33,824 nucleotides of DNA from Bacillota bacterium (lineage in GTDB: Bacteria; Bacillota; SHA-98; UBA4971), in the NCBI GenBank assembly GCA_030024085.1, contig JASEJE010000013.1, positions 1-33,824 on the forward strand, written 5' to 3'. Positions 30,353 to 33,824 of this stretch are shown piece after piece. The first letter of the stretch is position 1. Every line of letters begins with the position of its first letter. A model generated the notes under the pieces. That model was not told the origin of the DNA. It was given only the letters and a program-made list of their open reading frames with translations, and did no database searches. Position numbers and translations under genes: made by a program.

Positions 30353-30544
30353 TGTCCTGTGCAGTCCTTGGCAGCTCTCAATGGCCTCAATACCCCCACG
30401 GGCCACGGGCCCTGCACCATCTATGGCGGTGCCTGAGGACACAATGGCGAAGCCTTGAGCCGATGCCAGGACTAGGGCCAGGGGCACTCGGCGCTCAACC
30501 GGGACAGAAAGTGGTCCAAGTCTGAGAAATCGTCCAGGACCTTG

Positions 30545-31777
30545 TCAGATGCCCGCATCAGCCCTCAGCGCGTCAGCCCTGTCCAACTTCTCCCAGGGCA
30601 GGTCAAGATCTGTCCGGCCGAAATGCCCGTACGCAGCCAACTGCTTGTAGATGGGTCGCCTGAGCTTGAGGGCGTCGATCATCGCTGCAGGCCTCAGGTC
30701 GAAGTGCTTGCGGACCAGCCTTGCGATCTTGTCATCCGATATGCGTCCCGTCCCGAAGGTATTCACATCAACAGCAACCGGCCGGGCAACACCGATGACA
30801 TAAGCGGCTCCCACCTCACACTTGTCAGCGAGTCCGGCTGCGACGATGTTCTTCGCCACCCAACGAAGCGCGTACGACGCAGACCTATCGACTTTCGTGG
30901 GGTCCTTCCCCGAGAACGAGCCGCCCCCGTGACGAGCTATTCCACCATACGTATCGACCATAGTCTTACGACCTGTGAGACCAGAATCGCCGTGTGGTCC
31001 ACCTACTACAAACCTTCCGGTGGGATTGACGTAGATCCTGGTGCGGTCGTCCAGAAGCTGTAGCGGGATCACCTGCCGGATCACTTGCGAAATGACGTCG
31101 TCGCGCAAAACAGCGTACTCCACCTCAGGACGGTGCTGCGTAGACACTATCACCGTTTCGACGCGGACGGGCGTATCGCCGTCGTATTCTATAGTGACCT
31201 GAGTCTTGCCGTCGGGGCGAAGGTAGGGCAAAACCCCTGTCTTCCTAACCTCAGCCAGCCTCCGGGCCAGCTTGTGGGCGAGCACAATCGGCAAGGGCAT
31301 AAGCTCAGGCGTCTCGCACGTGGCGAATCCATACATTATTCCCTGGTCTCCTGCGCCGAGTCGCTCGAACCCGTTCGAAACGTTCGCGGCCTCGAGCTCT
31401 CTGGCTTCCAGCGACTCGTCTACCCCCAGTGCTATATCCGGGGACTGCTCGTGTATAGAGGTGATGACACCGCAGGTGTCAGCGTCGAATCCATATTTGG
31501 CTCTCGTGTAACCGATATCGCGAACAGTGTCACGCACAATGGAGGGGATGTCTACGTAGCAGGAAGAGGTTATCTCGCCGATGACAACCACAAGACCGGT
31601 AGTCACAGCGACTTCGCACGCCACGCGGGCATCGTGGTCTTCGGCAATGATGGAGTCGAGGATAGCGTCGGCCACCTGGTCGCACATCTTATCCGGGTGT
31701 CCTTCTGTGACCGATTCCGATGTGACAAGGCGTCTTACCCTGCCACCCTTAACAACTTGGCGTGTCGTGCTCGACAT
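30545..31777 (-). CDS. metK: S-adenosylmethionine synthetase
   Basis: A 410-residue enzyme making S-adenosylmethionine from methionine and ATP in the cytoplasm. Diagnostic motifs are [15 protein letters not shown] near the N-terminus, [12 protein letters not shown] (the GAGDQG hexapeptide), and [17 protein letters not shown] (the nonapeptide/P-loop). Length and order match bacterial MetK. GGAGGG lies 9 bp before the ATG. It is 36 bp downstream of the NifU-like gene on the same strand, an unusual neighbour that hints at an Fe-S/SAM (radical SAM or methylation) theme. Methionine made or spared by the corrinoid system could feed it, but that link is only metabolic inference. There is no room for a SAM riboswitch directly upstream. 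Confidence 0.97.
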   Translation of the reverse strand: MSSTTRQVVKGGRVRRLVTSESVTEGHPDKMCDQVADAILDSIIAEDHDARVACEVAVTTGLVVVIGEITSSCYVDIPSIVRDTVRDIGYTRAKYGFDADTCGVITSIHEQSPDIALGVDESLEARELEAANVSNGFERLGAGDQGIMYGFATCETPELMPLPIVLAHKLARRLAEVRKTGVLPYLRPDGKTQVTIEYDGDTPVRVETVIVSTQHRPEVEYAVLRDDVISQVIRQVIPLQLLDDRTRIYVNPTGRFVVGGPHGDSGLTGRKTMVDTYGGIARHGGGSFSGKDPTKVDRSASYALRWVAKNIVAAGLADKCEVGAAYVIGVARPVAVDVNTFGTGRISDDKIARLVRKHFDLRPAAMIDALKLRRPIYKQLAAYGHFGRTDLDLPWEKLDRADALRADAGI

Positions 31778-31813
31778 AATGTAATCCCTCCGCCTGATGC
31801 GTGGACGTGGACG

Positions 31814-32230
31814 CTAGTTCTCAGATTGCTGACCATCGGGCGTTTGCGGCCTGGATTTTGAAATATAGTCGAGAATCGCCAGGCGAAGCGCCGCGGGGCC
31901 CAGCACGGAACAGTGGATTTTCTGATCCGGGAGACCGCCGAGGGCCTTGATGATGTCTTCCTCGGCGATTTGGTAAGCTTCCTCGAGAGTTTTACCTCTG
32001 GCAAGTTCAGTGGTTACACTGCTGGTTCCGATGGCTGCAGGACATCCATACAGCTTAAACTTGACGTCTACAAGTCTCCCGTCCTTCACCCTAATGTAAA
32101 CCCTCAAATAATCACCACACGTCGGGTCGCCAATTGTCCCAACCCCATCTGCATCCGGTATCTCGCCCACGTTCCTGGGATTGAGAAAGTGCTCCAGAAC
32201 CTTCTCGTTGTAGAACATACTGTAGCTCAT
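31814..32230 (-). CDS. NifU/IscU-like iron-sulfur cluster assembly scaffold
   Basis: About 138 residues. The IscU fold has its three cluster-binding cysteines: DPTCGD (Cys38), LYGCPAAIGTSS (Cys63) and HCSVLG (Cys107). The usual opening YNEKVLEHFLNPRNVGE is also present. It would assemble [2Fe-2S]/[4Fe-4S] clusters for transfer to apoproteins. No cysteine desulfurase is seen in the window. Start choice is open: ATG 32230 (GGAGG 13 bp upstream) or ATG 32218 (AAGGA 11 bp upstream, and closer to the family start); an ATG at 32260 is also in frame. It sits between metK and the MinD-like ATPases, all on the minus strand. Confidence 0.92.
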   Translation of the reverse strand: MSYSMFYNEKVLEHFLNPRNVGEIPDADGVGTIGDPTCGDYLRVYIRVKDGRLVDVKFKLYGCPAAIGTSSVTTELARGKTLEEAYQIAEEDIIKALGGLPDQKIHCSVLGPAALRLAILDYISKSRPQTPDGQQSEN

Positions 32231-32369
32231 CCTTGCTTCTGGTCCTCCGACATGGCACATACACGCAGACGAAGCATAAGGGCGTCAGAACCGAAATGTG
32301 GCGCCAACGAACAGGGAAAGCCCGTGTTCTCCCCGCTGCCGCACGTCTCTTCTCCCGAAGGCGGCAGGT

Positions 32370-33272
32370 CTATTCCAGACAGGACGAGACTTTCATCCAT
32401 AGCTCTCGTATCGCCTTTGAGGCCTTCCCTTCCCTCTGATTGGAACCACTGTCCGCAGGCGCTACTGCAGGCAGTCCCCTCGCCAGGGCATTGACCACTT
32501 CCTCATCGAACGGGATCCTTCCTGCGACTTGTATTCCCTCGTCGTGGCAGTAACGCTCGATCTCTTCGGCCTTCCCCTCGTCGAGATCGTACTTGTTGAT
32601 GCAGACCATCGTCTTGGTATCAAAGTGCCTCGCCAGCTCAAGGATTCTCTCCATATCGTGCGTACCAGCCACGGTGGGTTCCGTGACGATGAGGGCCAGA
32701 TCCACTCCTGAGATCGAGGATATCACCGGGCAGCCTATACCCGGCGGCCCGTCCGTGATGATATGGTCCAATCCCTGATCCTCTGCTATGGACCGCGCTT
32801 CCCGCCGCACCTGGGTCACCAGCTTGCCCGAGTTCTCTTCGGCAGCTCCAAGCCTGGCGTGGACCAAAGGCCCGTAAGGCGTATCTGAGACAAACCAGTG
32901 GCCTGAGAGGGTATCCTCCATGGTTATCGAGCCTTGGGGACAAGCATAGGAGCACACGGCACAACCCTCGCATGAAATGGGATCGATCTGAACCTTACCG
33001 TTACCGCGGCCCTTGCCCGTGCTGATGGCGCCGAAACGGCAGGCTTCCACACATACGCCGCATGCGGTGCACCTCTCGTGGTCGAGCACAGCCTTTTTCG
33101 AGGCGTAGAATTCCCTGGTCTCACGCACGGTGGGCTTGAGAATAAGGTGCAGATCGGCTGCGTCCACGTCACAATCAGCCAGAACCTTGTTCTCGGCCAG
33201 AACCGCAAACCCTCCGACCAGGGAAGTCTTGCCGGTGCCCCCTTTACCACTTATGATCAGTAGCTCTTTCAC
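32370..33272 (-). CDS. MinD/Mrp-like P-loop ATPase with two [4Fe-4S] ferredoxin motifs
   Basis: A 300-residue SIMIBI-class ATPase. The deviant Walker A is GKGGTGKTS (9-17). A ferredoxin insert carries C-x2-C-x2-C-x3-C twice (Cys68/71/74/78 and Cys101/104/107/111), binding two [4Fe-4S] clusters. Walker B/switch follows as HIITDGPPGIGCPVISS. This architecture is common in anaerobic clostridia and archaea as adjacent pairs of ATPases, thought to act in Fe-S or metallocofactor maturation, but a defined reaction is not established. The GTG start at 33272 has AAGGG about 11 bp upstream. Its partner ATPase ends about 100 bp upstream at 33375. Confidence 0.93.
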   Translation of the reverse strand: MKELLIISGKGGTGKTSLVGGFAVLAENKVLADCDVDAADLHLILKPTVRETREFYASKKAVLDHERCTACGVCVEACRFGAISTGKGRGNGKVQIDPISCEGCAVCSYACPQGSITMEDTLSGHWFVSDTPYGPLVHARLGAAEENSGKLVTQVRREARSIAEDQGLDHIITDGPPGIGCPVISSISGVDLALIVTEPTVAGTHDMERILELARHFDTKTMVCINKYDLDEGKAEEIERYCHDEGIQVAGRIPFDEEVVNALARGLPAVAPADSGSNQREGKASKAIRELWMKVSSCLE

Positions 33273-33374
33273 CTTCGCGTCATCCCTTCGACTCCGGCTC
33301 GCTCTGACACAAGAAGTCCACGCTCTATGCGAACGCCGTCGGACCTTTCTACCTCCTGAACATGGTCACGACCC

Positions 33375-33824
33375 TTAGTCCACGCGCGTGCAGTTGCTTG
33401 AAAACCACTCCCTGAGAGGCTTGCGCCCAGGGTCAGTTTGCCCGGCCTCTACCAGGGCGCGGATCCTTCGCCAGAGCCCCTTGAAAGCCTCCTTTAGCTC
33501 AGGGAACTCCTCCGCGAGCCGCCCTCCCCTGGCATAACATGCTGCGTATCTTCGGTCAAAGGGGATCTCCAGCAGCACGGGCACCTTCTCCCGCCTGCAA
33601 TAGGTCAGGAGGTCCTTGTTGCCGAGCCCCGAACGGTTGATCACCACTCCGAAGGGGATACTTAGTTCCTTCACCACATCGATGGCCAAAATGAGGTCAT
33701 TGAGGCCGAAAGGCGTGGGCTCGGTGACCAGCACGCAGAAATCGCTATCTTTGACCGATGCCACTACAGGACACGATGTCCCGGGCGGAGCATCTATGAT
33801 GACGCCCGCCAGGTCAAAGTCGTC
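33375..33824 (-). CDS. Second MinD-like P-loop ATPase, 5' truncated by window edge
   Basis: The open frame enters from the right edge and stops at 33375, leaving 149 residues. The visible start DDFDLAGVIIDAPPGTSCPVV is the Walker B/switch region (DAPPGTSCP matches DGPPGIGCP of the neighbouring ATPase). It is followed by LVTEPTPFGLNDLILAIDVV and VVINRSGLGNKDL, the usual C-terminal half. Walker A and any ferredoxin part lie outside the window. The two ATPases in tandem match the clostridial pair arrangement. The GTG at 33764 is an internal codon, not the real start. Confidence 0.9.
   Translation of the reverse strand, partial: DDFDLAGVIIDAPPGTSCPVVASVKDSDFCVLVTEPTPFGLNDLILAIDVVKELSIPFGVVINRSGLGNKDLLTYCRREKVPVLLEIPFDRRYAACYARGGRLAEEFPELKEAFKGLWRRIRALVEAGQTDPGRKPLREWFSSNCTRVD

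Overview
This window looks like a chromosomal segment of a high-GC, anaerobic member of the Bacillota (Firmicutes). The evidence is strong GGAGG-type ribosome binding sites, frequent GTG and TTG starts, an ECF vitamin transporter cassette, a XylR-type ROK repressor with a Bacillus-like xyl operator, and a corrinoid methyl-transfer module controlled by a PocR/AraC regulator. The species cannot be fixed from the sequence. No rRNA, tRNA, CRISPR array or transposase gene was seen.

Layout. (a) 1-900: the 3' end of a SIS-domain sugar isomerase gene and a convergent GNAT acetyltransferase. (b) 900-2690: 1.8 kb without a credible gene. It holds CCCACA-rich DNA, a striking array of about 30.5-bp period bounded by inverted ends, one copy of a 200-bp palindromic repeat family, and a nested hairpin. 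(c) 2697-9500, plus strand: a GntR regulator, an ECF S component, an AIR-synthase-like kinase, a fused EcfA1-EcfA2 ATPase, EcfT and an ADP-ribosylglycohydrolase-family enzyme. The first two transport/kinase genes resemble CblT and CblS, so I read this as a probable alpha-ribazole (B12 lower-ligand nucleoside) salvage operon. (d) 9630-10113: a HepT-like toxin remnant cut off by a second, shorter copy of the 30.5-bp array. (e) 10114-22349, minus strand: a sugar catabolic cluster. In transcription order it is a ROK repressor, a xylose-isomerase-like protein, a Gfo/Idh/MocA dehydrogenase, a TIM-barrel epimerase, ribose/xylose-type ABC ATPase, permease and binding protein, xylulokinase, and a uroporphyrinogen-decarboxylase-like protein. 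(f) 22350-24011: intergenic repeats around a small cysteine-rich DUF3795-type protein. (g) 24012-30352, plus strand: a beta-phosphoglucomutase-like phosphatase, a PocR/AraC regulator, a corrinoid protein, a UroD-fold methyltransferase and a RACo-type corrinoid reactivation ATPase. (h) 30545-33824, minus strand: S-adenosylmethionine synthetase, a NifU/IscU-like Fe-S scaffold and two MinD-like ATPases, one with two ferredoxin clusters.

How it fits together. The corrinoid methyl-transfer module in (g) needs a complete cobamide, reductive reactivation and probably Fe-S assembly. Lower-ligand salvage in (c) and the Fe-S/SAM genes in (h) are metabolically compatible with that, though no shared regulation is visible. 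Intergenic space is dominated by two non-coding repeat families. One is a CTAAGT...ACTTAG-bounded, highly structured element with at least six copies, in two cases supplying the stop codon of the adjoining gene. The other is the 30.5-bp periodic element. Several enzymes also carry Ala/Gly/Thr/Asp-rich low-complexity inserts.
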